Shown: piece by piece, positions 12,370-22,905 of the stretch
Position numbering within the stretch: position 1 is the first letter of the stretch
Layout of the letters: every line of letters begins with the position of its first letter
Source of the DNA: Prochlorococcus sp. AG-402-G19
GTDB lineage: Bacteria > Cyanobacteriota > Cyanobacteriia > PCC-6307 > Cyanobiaceae
Direction of reading: 5' to 3'
DNA length: 64,000 bases
Assembly (NCBI GenBank): GCA_003279455.1
Contig: QCHU01000001.1
Coordinates: 124,001-188,000 of the forward strand
Program-made: the position numbers and the translations under genes
The notes under the pieces: generated by a model
Seen by the model: the letters and a program-made list of their open reading frames with translations, nothing else
Databases searched by the model: none
What the model was told of the DNA's origin: nothing

Positions 12370-13296
12370 CTAATAACTTTCCAGGGATAATTCATTTAAA
12401 CGTTGATATAATGCAAGTTCAGAATCACTTAGATTATCTGGTAATACAATAATTATCTCAACAATTTGATCACCTCGATATTCTTCATACTTCAATCCAC
12501 GACCTCTAAGTCTTAACAACCTTCCTGTAGAAGAATTAGGGGGAACTTGTAAGGTTACCGATCCATTTAGAGTTGGGATATCAACAGCACATCCCAACAA
12601 AGCATCATGAGGAAATAACTCAAGACGATACATGACTCTTAATCCATCAATTCTTAACCCATCATCGGTTTGAACCTTTAATTGAACAAAATGATCACGG
12701 CAACCAATTGCAGCACCTTCTATTCTTAATCTCCAACCATCGCCAGCAAAAGGAGGCGTTAAGACTTCAACAAGAGTCCCGTCTTGTAACTGAATTTCAA
12801 CTGATGAACCATAAAGAGCTTGATCTGGCGTGATTTCTACAACTGATTCTTGGTCTTCATAAATTAATGTAGGTGGTGGTGATGGATAACTTGTAGCAGG
12901 AACATATTCATTGAAATTAGATTCTTCATAGTCTTCATATTCATCCTCAGAAAGGTCAGGATATGAATCATTAAAATCACCATTATCCTTATTTAGATTT
13001 GTTTTTATTCCCAATACAACATCCAAATATTCCTCATAAGTTGGAAATCTATTTTCAAAGATATCTTGATTTTTATTATTTAATTTCTCCCATTCTTTTC
13101 TCTTTTTTGGGTCACTTAAAATTGCGTAGGCTTCATTAATTAATTTGAATCTTTCTTCAGCATTAACATCATTTTTATTTAAATCCGGGTGCCATTTTCT
13201 AGCCTCTTTCCTAAAGGCTAATTTCAATTCAGTTGAATCACATTCTGGTGAGACTCCTAATAAAGACCAATAGTTAGGATCAACGGTAGTAGTCAT
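12370..13296 (-). CDS. DnaJ-type co-chaperone (J domain plus C-terminal domain, no zinc finger)
   Basis: J domain with HPDLNKN (HPD motif); C-terminal LRLRGRGLK; no CxxCxGxG repeats. Confidence 0.92.
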   Translation of the reverse strand: MTTTVDPNYWSLLGVSPECDSTELKLAFRKEARKWHPDLNKNDVNAEERFKLINEAYAILSDPKKRKEWEKLNNKNQDIFENRFPTYEEYLDVVLGIKTNLNKDNGDFNDSYPDLSEDEYEDYEESNFNEYVPATSYPSPPPTLIYEDQESVVEITPDQALYGSSVEIQLQDGTLVEVLTPPFAGDGWRLRIEGAAIGCRDHFVQLKVQTDDGLRIDGLRVMYRLELFPHDALLGCAVDIPTLNGSVTLQVPPNSSTGRLLRLRGRGLKYEEYRGDQIVEIIIVLPDNLSDSELALYQRLNELSLESY

Positions 13297-15280
13297 TATC
13301 CCAAGGGTCTATATCCCTTCTTCCATAATTATTTTCACCACTTCTATTTTGACCTCTTTGAGAATAATCCCAAGGATCATCATCCCAGTAATCATCGGAA
13401 AATAATTCGTCCTTTAAAGATCCAAAAGTATTTTTAATCCCTTGTATTGGATTGGATTCTGTTTTTCTTTCTGCTGATAATCGACGATTCAAACCAAATA
13501 ATGCCTCTTGAAGAGCGCCAACTGCGTATTCAAGTTCTTGTAAATCATTATCTTCAAGCAAATCCTCAACGTCCCTCATTGCAACTTCAACTGATCTTTG
13601 TTGTCTTTCCGCTCCATAAGGTCCTAATTCAAGGGATGCATCTCTTAAACGTCTTTCAGCTTGAGCGACAAGTGTTAAAGCATTATTCTTTTGATCAATA
13701 GAAGCACGCTTCTTTCTATCCTCAGATGCTTTTATTTTTGACTCTTCAATCAATTTATTAACTTCATTTTGATTCAGGTTTGAACCACCCGTAACACTTA
13801 CAGATTGTTTCCTTCCAGTAGTTCTATCGGTTGCACTAACTTCTAATAAACCATTGGCATCGATATCAAATGCCACCTGAACTTGAGGCACTCCTCTAGG
13901 GGCTGGTGGTATGCCAGACAATCTGAATTTACCTAATGATTTGTTATCTGAGGCCATTTGTCTCTCTCCTTGCCATATATGAATTTCTACTGATGATTGG
14001 TTGGAGGCCGATGTACTAAAAACATCAGATTGTCTAACTGGTATGGAAGTATTACGAGGAATTAAAACTTTCATTAAACCTCCGACAGTTTCAAGCCCTA
14101 AAGAAAGAGGAGTGACATCATTTAACAGTAGGTCTCTTAACTCACCTGAAAGGATCCCGCCTTGTATTGCAGCTCCAATAGCGACTACTTCATCAGGGTT
14201 GACAGATTGACAAGGTGGATTTGGTACTAACGTCTTAACTAATTGCTTTACCATTGGCATACGAGTACTGCCTCCTACAAGCACTACTTCATCAATTTCT
14301 TCAGGATTCCATCCTGAATCATCAATAACAGTATTAACTGGGTCAAACAATCTATCTAAAAGATCACTGCATAGACTCTCGTAGATTTTTCTCGTAAGAG
14401 TCGTCTCTATATGTAAAGGACCATCTTTTCCAGTAGAAATAAAAGGAAGTGATATTGGCGTGGTTTGAACACCAGAAAGTTCTTGTTTAGCTTTTTCAGC
14501 AGCTTCAGATAGTCTTTGTAAAGATTGCCTATCTCTTCTTAGATCAATTTTATTTTTTTCTAAAAAATCTTCAGCGAGCCAATCAACAATTCTTTGATCA
14601 AAATCATTACCACCTAATTGTGTATCTCCTGAAGTTGCCTTTACGTCAAAAACACCATTTGAGATTGACATTAAAGAAACATCAAATGTGCCACCTCCTA
14701 AATCAAAGACCAATACTTTTCGAGAAGAACTCTTATCAAATCCATATGCAAGAGCAGCTGAGGTTGGCTCATTCAGAATCCTTTCAACGGATATACCAGC
14801 CAAAATTGCAGCATCTCGAGTTGCTTGTCTTTGTGAATCGTTGAAGTAAGCGGGAACAGTAATAACAGCAGACTCAACATTTTCTCCTAAATAGGTTTCT
14901 GCGTCATCTATTAACTTCCTGATAATATTGCCAATCAATTCTTCTGGGGCATATTCTCTTTTTGTCACTGGAGAGGTAATACGAACATTTCCCTGATCAT
15001 TTGAGCGAACGCTATAGGGAACAGAGAGACTTGTCTCCTCAAGCTCATCCCATGCTCTACCAACAAATCTTTTTAAATTTGAGAAAGTATTTTTTGGATT
15101 AAGAACTAATTGTCTTCTGGCTAATTGACCCACTAATAATTCAGATTCCTTAGTAAAGCCAACAACTGATGGAGTAGTTCTGGCACCCTCAGCACTAGAA
15201 ATCACTACTGGCCTACCAGCCTCTAACACCGCTACGACGGAATTAGTCGTTCCCAAGTCAATGCCAACGATTCTCCCCAT
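13280..15280 (-). CDS. dnaK: Hsp70 chaperone DnaK (one of the cyanobacterial paralogues)
   Basis: GIDLGTTNSVVAV, VFDLGGGTFDVSL, VVLVGGSTRMP; unusual Asp/Trp/Tyr tail. Confidence 0.97.
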   Translation of the reverse strand: MGRIVGIDLGTTNSVVAVLEAGRPVVISSAEGARTTPSVVGFTKESELLVGQLARRQLVLNPKNTFSNLKRFVGRAWDELEETSLSVPYSVRSNDQGNVRITSPVTKREYAPEELIGNIIRKLIDDAETYLGENVESAVITVPAYFNDSQRQATRDAAILAGISVERILNEPTSAALAYGFDKSSSRKVLVFDLGGGTFDVSLMSISNGVFDVKATSGDTQLGGNDFDQRIVDWLAEDFLEKNKIDLRRDRQSLQRLSEAAEKAKQELSGVQTTPISLPFISTGKDGPLHIETTLTRKIYESLCSDLLDRLFDPVNTVIDDSGWNPEEIDEVVLVGGSTRMPMVKQLVKTLVPNPPCQSVNPDEVVAIGAAIQGGILSGELRDLLLNDVTPLSLGLETVGGLMKVLIPRNTSIPVRQSDVFSTSASNQSSVEIHIWQGERQMASDNKSLGKFRLSGIPPAPRGVPQVQVAFDIDANGLLEVSATDRTTGRKQSVSVTGGSNLNQNEVNKLIEESKIKASEDRKKRASIDQKNNALTLVAQAERRLRDASLELGPYGAERQQRSVEVAMRDVEDLLEDNDLQELEYAVGALQEALFGLNRRLSAERKTESNPIQGIKNTFGSLKDELFSDDYWDDDPWDYSQRGQNRSGENNYGRRDIDPWDNDYYR

Positions 15281-15418
15281 GGCAATACTTATTTAAGCCC
15301 CACAGTAACTAGCATTCAAGGGTATTCAATACTTATTATGTACCCTTCAACACTTAAAGCCAATCATTAACGTCCTCTTAGTGAAAAATTTGAAATTAGA
15401 TATAGATTCATAATGTAA

Positions 15419-16384
15419 ATGCTTTTGCGCGTGGACAAAGCAACTACATCAAAATTTTTGCTAAAAAGAAGACCAACTTCAGAGAAGTTGGTAGATATAG
15501 GCTTTAAAAATATTGTTATTGCTATGGCTTCAATGGTAGCAATCGTACTTTTTTCGATATTTGCAATTGTTTACTATGAATCAACCGAATCAATTTCAAG
15601 ATATGGATTGAGGTTTCTTTTTAGCTCTGCGTGGAATCCTGTTACAGATGAGTATGGAGCATTCACTGCTATATATGGAACCCTTTTTACATCAATAGCT
15701 TCATTATTAATTGCTATTCCATTAGGTGTGGGCACTGCAATATTTATAACTGAAAATATAATCCCTAAATACATAAGAGATGTGATCGGAATAATGGTTG
15801 AGCTTTTAGCTGCTATTCCATCAGTAGTTTTAGGACTCTGGGCAGTATTCATTATGGAACCATTTATAAGACCATTTTTGAAAATGGTCTACGAAATATT
15901 AGGTTTCATTCCTTTTTTCGGAACTGAACCTCTAGGAGCTGGAATGATGCCAGCAATATTAATTTTAGTTGTAATGATCTTACCTATAATTACATCTATT
16001 TCAAAAGACTCATTAAATCAAGTTCCATCCAATCTTAGAGAAGCTGCTTATGGAATTGGAGCAACAAGATGGACTACGATTTTTAAAGTAATTATACCAG
16101 CAGCAATTTCTGGGATAACTGGAGGTGTTTTACTTGCTCTAGGAAGAGCCATGGGTGAGACCATGGCAGTAACTATGATTATTGGCAATTCAAATAACTT
16201 TAGCTGGTCAATCTTTGCTCCTTCATATACTATTTCTTCAATGCTGGCTAATCAATTTGGGGAAGCAGATGGCAGCCAGGTATCTTCACTAATGTATGCA
16301 GCATTAATCCTTATGGTATTAACATTATTTGTTAATGTATTTGCTCAATGGATCGTTAAAAAACTGAGCTTAAAATATCAATAA
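15419..16384 (+). CDS. pstC: Phosphate ABC transporter permease PstC
   Basis: Multi-TM permease with EAAYGIGATRWTTIFKVIIPAAISGI and GRAMGETMAV; followed by pstA and pstB. Confidence 0.95.
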   Translation: MLLRVDKATTSKFLLKRRPTSEKLVDIGFKNIVIAMASMVAIVLFSIFAIVYYESTESISRYGLRFLFSSAWNPVTDEYGAFTAIYGTLFTSIASLLIAIPLGVGTAIFITENIIPKYIRDVIGIMVELLAAIPSVVLGLWAVFIMEPFIRPFLKMVYEILGFIPFFGTEPLGAGMMPAILILVVMILPIITSISKDSLNQVPSNLREAAYGIGATRWTTIFKVIIPAAISGITGGVLLALGRAMGETMAVTMIIGNSNNFSWSIFAPSYTISSMLANQFGEADGSQVSSLMYAALILMVLTLFVNVFAQWIVKKLSLKYQ

Positions 16385-17299
16385 ATGAATTACAATACAA
16401 AAAAAAATCTAACTTTTAATCCCTCTCTAACTAGAAATATTGGGAACAAAGCCTTAACTATTATTTCGTCTCTTTTTGCCATCATTTCTATACTTCCTTT
16501 AGTATTAGTCATTAGCTATGTATTAATCAAAGGTGGAAGCTATATAAATTTAGAGACCTTAATACTTGAACCTGAACCCCCTGGCGATGATCTTCTATCT
16601 GCAGGAGGAATAGGACCTGCAATAACTGGAACTTTTATAATGACATTAATTGCTTCAATAATATCCATACCTGTAGGAGTAGGTGGTGGAATATATCTTG
16701 CTGAATATTCTAAATCTGGAAAATTTGCAAAATTTGTTAGGTTTGGATCAAATGTATTGGCCGGAGTTCCCTCTATAATTGCTGGTGTATTTATATACGC
16801 ATTAATTGTTTCTACAAAAATATTATTTGGTTCAATGTTTAGTGGTATTGCAGGAGGTATTTCCTTATCAATTTTAATGTTGCCAACAATAATTAAAACA
16901 ACTGATGAAGCATTAAAATTAGTTCCAGATAATTTGAGAAGAGCTGCCTTTGGAGTTGGTGCATCTAAATTCACGATGATATCAAATATCACATTACCAG
17001 CCGCATTTAGTTCTATCTCTACGGGTATACTTTTAGCACTTGCTAGAGCTGCAGGTGAGACAGCTCCATTAATATTTACAGCATTATTTTCTAGATATTA
17101 CATAACAAGCTTTGATGATATTTTTTATGAAATGGGATCATTATCAGTTCTTATTTATAATTTTGCACTAGAACCATATGAATCACAAAATCAACTAGCT
17201 TGGGCAGCATCGTTTATTTTAGTTGTTGTACTCTTAAGTCTAAATATTCTTTCAAGGTGGATCAATACACATGGTATTTTTTCTAAAAACAAAGTATAA
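16385..17299 (+). CDS. pstA: Phosphate ABC transporter permease PstA
   Basis: [45 protein letters not shown]. Confidence 0.95.
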   Translation: MNYNTKKNLTFNPSLTRNIGNKALTIISSLFAIISILPLVLVISYVLIKGGSYINLETLILEPEPPGDDLLSAGGIGPAITGTFIMTLIASIISIPVGVGGGIYLAEYSKSGKFAKFVRFGSNVLAGVPSIIAGVFIYALIVSTKILFGSMFSGIAGGISLSILMLPTIIKTTDEALKLVPDNLRRAAFGVGASKFTMISNITLPAAFSSISTGILLALARAAGETAPLIFTALFSRYYITSFDDIFYEMGSLSVLIYNFALEPYESQNQLAWAASFILVVVLLSLNILSRWINTHGIFSKNKV

Positions 17300-17301
17300 T
17301 T

Positions 17302-18150
17302 ATGAAGATAGTAAATAATAAAATGATTGATAAAATAAGTCAAAAAAACAAAAAATCAATAAAAGACTCTTCTATTTCTGTTTCCTTAGATAATGTTTCG
17401 ATAAAATATGGAAATTCAGTAGCTGTTAAAAATATCTTTTGTGATATAAAAAAAAATCAGGTTACCTCTTTTATCGGGCCATCAGGGTGTGGCAAATCAA
17501 CCGTTATTAGAGCAATAAATCGTATGAATGATTTAATTGAAGGCTGTGAATTATCAGGTAGTGTCATTTTTGAAGGTACAGATATATATGCAAAAGAGAT
17601 AGATCCAGTAGAAATTAGAAGAAGAATTGGAATGGTATTTCAACAACCTAATCCTTTTCCAAAAAGCATTTACGAGAATATTGCATTCGGAGCGAGAGTA
17701 AATGGCTTTAGAGGTAACATGGATCAATTAGTAGAGGAATCTCTTACCAAAGCAGCTATCTGGGATGAATGCAAGGATAAATTAAACGAAAGTGGTTATT
17801 CATTATCTGGAGGACAACAACAAAGATTATGTATCGCAAGGACAATAGCAATTGAACCTGACGTGATTTTAATGGACGAGCCATGTTCAGCACTTGACCC
17901 GTTATCTACATTAAAAATTGAAGAGACAATTCATGAATTAAAGAGGAATTTTACAATCATTATTGTCACACACAATATGCAGCAGGCTAATAGAGTAAGT
18001 GATTTTACAGCCTTTTTTAATACAGAAAAAAAAGGAAAAGATCTCGGAGGAAAAGTTGGATTCTTAGTTGAGTTTAATAAAACTAAAAATATATTCAATT
18101 CACCAAAACAAAAATCAACTCAAGACTACATTTCAGGAAAATTTGGATAA
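17302..18150 (+). CDS. pstB: Phosphate ABC transporter ATP-binding protein
   Basis: [54 protein letters not shown]. Confidence 0.97.
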   Translation: MKIVNNKMIDKISQKNKKSIKDSSISVSLDNVSIKYGNSVAVKNIFCDIKKNQVTSFIGPSGCGKSTVIRAINRMNDLIEGCELSGSVIFEGTDIYAKEIDPVEIRRRIGMVFQQPNPFPKSIYENIAFGARVNGFRGNMDQLVEESLTKAAIWDECKDKLNESGYSLSGGQQQRLCIARTIAIEPDVILMDEPCSALDPLSTLKIEETIHELKRNFTIIIVTHNMQQANRVSDFTAFFNTEKKGKDLGGKVGFLVEFNKTKNIFNSPKQKSTQDYISGKFG

Positions 18151-18185
18151 TTACTTAAAATTTTGAATAATAAGGATTTAAGTGA

Positions 18186-18272
18186 CGGAGAGAGAGGGAT
18201 TCGAACCCTCGATAGGGTTGCCCCTATACAGCATTTCCAGTGCTGCGCCTTCAACCACTCGGCCACCTCTCC
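18186..18272 (-). tRNA. tRNA-Ser (anticodon GGA)
   Basis: Minus strand GGAGAGGTGGCCGAGTGGTTGAAGGCGCAGCACTGGAAATGCTGTATAGGGGCAACCCTATCGAGGGTTCGAATCCCTCTCTCTCC; paired acceptor stem, long variable arm, GGTTCGAATCC T-loop. Confidence 0.97.
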
Positions 18273-18487
18273 TTAAATTCAGCAATGAAATCCTTTTTCG
18301 ATTGCTTAATTTAAATATATACCACAAAAGAGCTGTTGTTAAAAATTTAAATGTCGGATTTATTTATTAAATATTTTTATAATAAACTAGCCTCCAGAAA
18401 TCAGTAATTTATTAATGAACATAAATTGATTTAAAGACAAATAGAATCTTCCAATAGGAGACGATTATTATAATTAAAACAAAAGTT

Positions 18488-19354
18488 ATGATTATACCTA
18501 CCTGTAAAACCTACGCCTTGGAGGCAGGGCTAACTAAAGCTGAAATTACTAAATTATTAGAAATTGCGAAACAGGCCGCAGAGAAAGGCGGAGCATCGCT
18601 AATGAAAAACTATGGTAGAATTAAAACGATAAAATGTAAGGGAACTGCTGGAGATCTTGTTACTAATGCAGATATAGAATGTGAAAAGATAATAATAGAT
18701 TATTTAGAGAAAGAAACTCCTAACATTTCTATTCTTGCTGAAGAAAGTGGATATAAGTTAAAAGATGGAGAATTAAAATGGTGTATAGACCCTCTTGATG
18801 GAACAACAAACTATGCACATGGATATCCATTTTTCGCAACTTCAATAGGTTTAATTTGGAATAGCTATCCAATATTGGGAGCGATATCAGTACCTTCTTT
18901 AAATGAAATTTATTATGCCTCTCCAGAGCATGGATCATTTTGTAATGGAGAGAAAATAAATGTAACGGACACAAATTCCTTATCAGATTCACTCTTAGTA
19001 ACTGGTTTCGCATATGACAGACGAGAAGTATTAGATAATAATTATTCCGAATTTTGTTGGCTAACACATCGAACTCATGGCGTCAGAAGAGGAGGAGCGG
19101 CCGCAGTAGACCTAGCATTTGTAGCATCAGGCAAAGTGGATGGTTTTTGGGAACGCGGGCTTGCAAAATGGGATATGGCAGCTGGAGTTCCACTAGTAGA
19201 AATGGCAGGTGGAGTAGTTTCCAATTATCCCTCCGGAAATTTTGATCTTAATACGGGAAGAATTCTTGCTTGTAATCCAGATATACAAAATGAGCTCATA
19301 AACGAACTAGAAAAAATTAGACCATTAACAGCTAGCGCTTATGGTGGAAAATAG
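18488..19354 (+). CDS. Inositol monophosphatase family protein
   Basis: AEESG, WCIDPLDGTTNYAHGYPFF and WERGLAKWDMAAG motifs. Confidence 0.93.
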   Translation: MIIPTCKTYALEAGLTKAEITKLLEIAKQAAEKGGASLMKNYGRIKTIKCKGTAGDLVTNADIECEKIIIDYLEKETPNISILAEESGYKLKDGELKWCIDPLDGTTNYAHGYPFFATSIGLIWNSYPILGAISVPSLNEIYYASPEHGSFCNGEKINVTDTNSLSDSLLVTGFAYDRREVLDNNYSEFCWLTHRTHGVRRGGAAAVDLAFVASGKVDGFWERGLAKWDMAAGVPLVEMAGGVVSNYPSGNFDLNTGRILACNPDIQNELINELEKIRPLTASAYGGK

Positions 19355-19394
19355 TCCTATTCTATGTGATCCTTAATAATAAAAGATTCAAATA

Positions 19395-20570
19395 ATGACA
19401 TTGCAACCTGCATCGGGTGCGCGCGACTTAAATCCTCAGCAAGTAAGAAAAAACCATCTCATTGCATCAAAACTTTCATTTTTATATCAACTATGGGGAT
19501 ACGAGCGCATATCACCACCACATATTGAACGTCTAGACACACTTATGGCAGCTGGTGGAATTTCGAACAATGAAATACTAAAAATAGTATCTGATGAACC
19601 TCTTGGATTAAGACCTGAAATAACAGCGTCAATTGTTCGTGCTGCTTCAACTAGATTTAAAGAATACGAAAGACCACTTCGTTTTTGGTCAACAGGAACT
19701 TCATTTAAATGCAATCAAAGCATTGATGGTGGTATTGATATTGAAGAGTCATTTCAAAGCGGGGTAGAATTAATTGGAACTAAAGCTATCAATGCAGAGA
19801 TAGAACTTCTATCTCTGCTGATCGAATCATTAGAAGTAATTGAAATTGATCAAAAATATAGATTGACATTGCTTATTGGAAATACATATTTATTGGAACT
19901 TATTTTAAGCTCATTTGATTCAACCAGAATAGACAAAATAAAAAATATTCTCTGCGATCTTGATTACATAGCATTGAGTACGCTTGATGTAAAAGATGAA
20001 CAAAGAACATTTATAAAAAATATAATGAATTTGAGAGGTTCACCAGAAAAAATATTAACTAATCTAGAAAAAATTTATGGATCGAATTCTTACATTGATA
20101 ACCTAAAGGAATTATTTTCAATTATTGAGCCATTAGCGAAAGAGAAAAAAATAGAAGTACAACTAGACCCTACATTAGGAACCAAATACAAATTATATAG
20201 TGGATTAACATTCTCTCTTGTTTCATCGTCATCAAGTGCTCCTGTTATCCTTGCTAAAGGTGGTAGATATGATGATTTAGTAAAGAAATTTAGCTCAATC
20301 GATCATAATTGCTTCGGAATTGGATTTAGTATTAGCATTGATAAAGTGAGGGAATTAGTCTCCTCAAGCGAGGAAATGAAAAGTAACAATGAAAAAGTAT
20401 TAATAGCATATAAGCAAAGTGCAAGTTTGTATAAAGCTTTAAAACGCCAAAAAGAATTTCATGTCAAAGGGATTGTTTCCATAATTTCACATGAACCGTT
20501 AAAGACAAATAATGCAACACATCAACTTTTAAAATCCAACAGATGTACAAAAATCGAATGGATAGATTGA
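19395..20570 (+). CDS. hisZ: ATP phosphoribosyltransferase regulatory subunit
   Basis: Class II HisRS-like: GARDLNPQQ, LRPEITASIVRAAS, KGGRYDDLVKKF; lacks HisRS C-terminal domain. Confidence 0.88.
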   Translation: MTLQPASGARDLNPQQVRKNHLIASKLSFLYQLWGYERISPPHIERLDTLMAAGGISNNEILKIVSDEPLGLRPEITASIVRAASTRFKEYERPLRFWSTGTSFKCNQSIDGGIDIEESFQSGVELIGTKAINAEIELLSLLIESLEVIEIDQKYRLTLLIGNTYLLELILSSFDSTRIDKIKNILCDLDYIALSTLDVKDEQRTFIKNIMNLRGSPEKILTNLEKIYGSNSYIDNLKELFSIIEPLAKEKKIEVQLDPTLGTKYKLYSGLTFSLVSSSSSAPVILAKGGRYDDLVKKFSSIDHNCFGIGFSISIDKVRELVSSSEEMKSNNEKVLIAYKQSASLYKALKRQKEFHVKGIVSIISHEPLKTNNATHQLLKSNRCTKIEWID

Positions 20571-20700
20571 TATCAATCACCTATATCTTTTCAATGATTG
20601 TCAGGAATTGAAAACTATTGATCATTAATCAATAACACTTTTGCTTTTAACACCTAAATAATAATTTGTATCGCTATAATGTTAGAAAATTAGTTAAGTC

Positions 20701-22605
20701 ATGGCTGTTAAAGAAGAAGGAACTATTCTAATTCACACAGAAAATATATTTCCAATAATTAAAAAAGCAGTCTACTCAGATCATGAAATATTCATTAGGG
20801 AGCTTATAAGTAACTCCGTAGATGCAATCAAAAAAAGGAAAATGGCAGCCTTTGCAGGAGATTGTGTTGCTGCTGAAGATGAAAAAATAAAAATCTCAAT
20901 TGATAGAGAACATAAGACATTGACAATTAGTGATAATGGAATAGGAATGACTAGTGATGAAATTAAGAAATATATTAACCAAGTAGCTTTCTCAAGTGCA
21001 GAAGAATTTCTTGAAAAATATAAACAACCTGATGACGGATTCATAGGTCATTTTGGACTAGGTTTTTATTCAAGTTTTATGGTTGCAGAAGAAGTTGAAA
21101 TAATAACTAAATCAGCAAAGGATGATTCACAAGCTATTAAATGGAAGTGTAATGGTTCACCTCAATATTCACTTGATGAATCAGATAAAGAAGAAATAGG
21201 TACAGATATAATTTTACATTTAATGGAAGAAGAAATTGAATACATTGAACCAAGCAGGATTAAAACATTAATAAAAAAATATTGTGATTTCATGCCTATA
21301 GAAATCTCGCTTGAAGAAGAAGTTATCAATAAGATGAACCCACCATGGAGAGACAGCAAACAAAATCTGAAAGATGAAGACTATATTGAACTCTATAAAT
21401 ATCTCTATCCTTTTCAAGGTGATCCTCTTTTATGGGTGCACCTAAACACTGACTATCCATATAATTTGCAAGGGATATTATATTTTCCAAAGATAAGTGG
21501 AAGAGCCGATTGGGAAAGTGGTGAGATCAAACTTTTCTGTAATCAGGTATTTGTTAGTGACTCAATTAAAGAAATTGTTCCTAGATACTTATTACCTTTG
21601 AGGGGAGTAATAGATTCACCTGACATTCCCTTAAATGTTAGCAGAAGCGCATTACAATCAGACAGAAGAGTTAAATCTATCGGCAACTTTATTGCAAAGA
21701 AGTTAGCCGATAAGCTTAAAACATTAAAGAAAGATGAAACTCAATTTTATGCAGATATTTGGGACTCCATATCACCCTTTATAAAAATAGGTGCTATGGA
21801 AGATGAGAAATTTGCCGAGCAAGTAAAAGAGATAATTCTATATTCAACAACAAAAACCACTTCAGCTGATAATGAAGAACCAGATGAACTAATAACATCT
21901 GGTTCAAAAACTTTTACCACCCTTGATGGTTATAAGAATAGGTTAACTGATGAGAGCAAAAAGGTTTTATATTCAACTGATGAAGTCTCTCAATCAACGG
22001 CCCTCAATATGTGGACTTCGCAAGGCAAAGAAGTTTTAAAACTTGATACTGTTATTGACACCCAATTTATTCCTTGGTTAGAAGAAAAAAATAAAGAAAT
22101 AAATTTCGTCAGAGTCGACTCCGAACTTGATGAAAGTATTAAAGATGATTCCCCTGAAATCGCAGATAAAGATGGAAATACAAAGTCAGAAACACTTAAA
22201 AAGATTATTAGTTCAGCTCTAAACAATGAAAAAGTGACCGTACAAGTTCAAAGCCTTAAAGGTGAGAATTCTCCACCTTCATTAATATTATTACCAGAAC
22301 AAATGAGAAGAATTAATGATATAACAGCATTAATGGAACAAAAACTTCCTGGTCTACCTGAATATCATAATTTAATTGTCAATTCAAACCATCCACTTAT
22401 TCAAGGATTACTAAAATTAAATTCCAACCCAATAGTTATTGAAGGATCTGGAAAATCAGAGGAAGCTCAATTAGCCAGTGACATCGCTATCCATGTTTAT
22501 GAGATGGCAAAACTTTCAATTGGAGGTCTAGGAAATAAAGATATCGCAGCTTTTCAAACTAGGAATGCTGAAGTGTTAGGGAAATTAATGCAAAAATTCG
22601 TTTAA
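20701..22605 (+). CDS. htpG: Hsp90 chaperone HtpG
   Basis: EIFIRELISNSVDAI, ISDNGIGMT, GHFGLGFYSSFMVA, LPLRGVIDSPDIPLNVSRS. Confidence 0.98.
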   Translation: MAVKEEGTILIHTENIFPIIKKAVYSDHEIFIRELISNSVDAIKKRKMAAFAGDCVAAEDEKIKISIDREHKTLTISDNGIGMTSDEIKKYINQVAFSSAEEFLEKYKQPDDGFIGHFGLGFYSSFMVAEEVEIITKSAKDDSQAIKWKCNGSPQYSLDESDKEEIGTDIILHLMEEEIEYIEPSRIKTLIKKYCDFMPIEISLEEEVINKMNPPWRDSKQNLKDEDYIELYKYLYPFQGDPLLWVHLNTDYPYNLQGILYFPKISGRADWESGEIKLFCNQVFVSDSIKEIVPRYLLPLRGVIDSPDIPLNVSRSALQSDRRVKSIGNFIAKKLADKLKTLKKDETQFYADIWDSISPFIKIGAMEDEKFAEQVKEIILYSTTKTTSADNEEPDELITSGSKTFTTLDGYKNRLTDESKKVLYSTDEVSQSTALNMWTSQGKEVLKLDTVIDTQFIPWLEEKNKEINFVRVDSELDESIKDDSPEIADKDGNTKSETLKKIISSALNNEKVTVQVQSLKGENSPPSLILLPEQMRRINDITALMEQKLPGLPEYHNLIVNSNHPLIQGLLKLNSNPIVIEGSGKSEEAQLASDIAIHVYEMAKLSIGGLGNKDIAAFQTRNAEVLGKLMQKFV

Positions 22606-22650
22606 TCTCAACCTCATTTGATAGAATAAAAAAAGGAATAAGTTTAAAAA

Positions 22651-22887
22651 ATGTCTAGGGTTTGCCAACTTACAGGCACAAGAGCTAACAACGGAATGTC
22701 AGTCAGCCATTCCCATATTAGAACCAAAAAATTGCAGCAAGCAAATTTGCAGCAGCGGAGATTATGGTGGGAAGAAGAAAACAAATGGATCAATATAAGA
22801 GTAACGACAAGAGCACTAAAAACCATTCAAAAGAAAGGATTAGGTAATTATGCCAAATCATTAGGAGTAGATTTAAATAAACTTTAA
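22651..22887 (+). CDS. rpmB: 50S ribosomal protein L28
   Basis: [27 protein letters not shown]. Confidence 0.98.
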   Translation: MSRVCQLTGTRANNGMSVSHSHIRTKKLQQANLQQRRLWWEEENKWINIRVTTRALKTIQKKGLGNYAKSLGVDLNKL

Positions 22888-22905
22888 GTTTGATTTGTTA
22901 ATCAA

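Noticed and set aside
15331-15360. Possible Pho box upstream of pstC (CTTATTA..CCTTCAA..CTTAAAG)
   Set aside because: Spacing of the CTT elements (13 and 8 bp) does not match the 11-bp periodic PhoB direct repeats
16540-16992. Minus-strand ORF of 150 aa
   Set aside because: Antisense to pstA; shadow ORF
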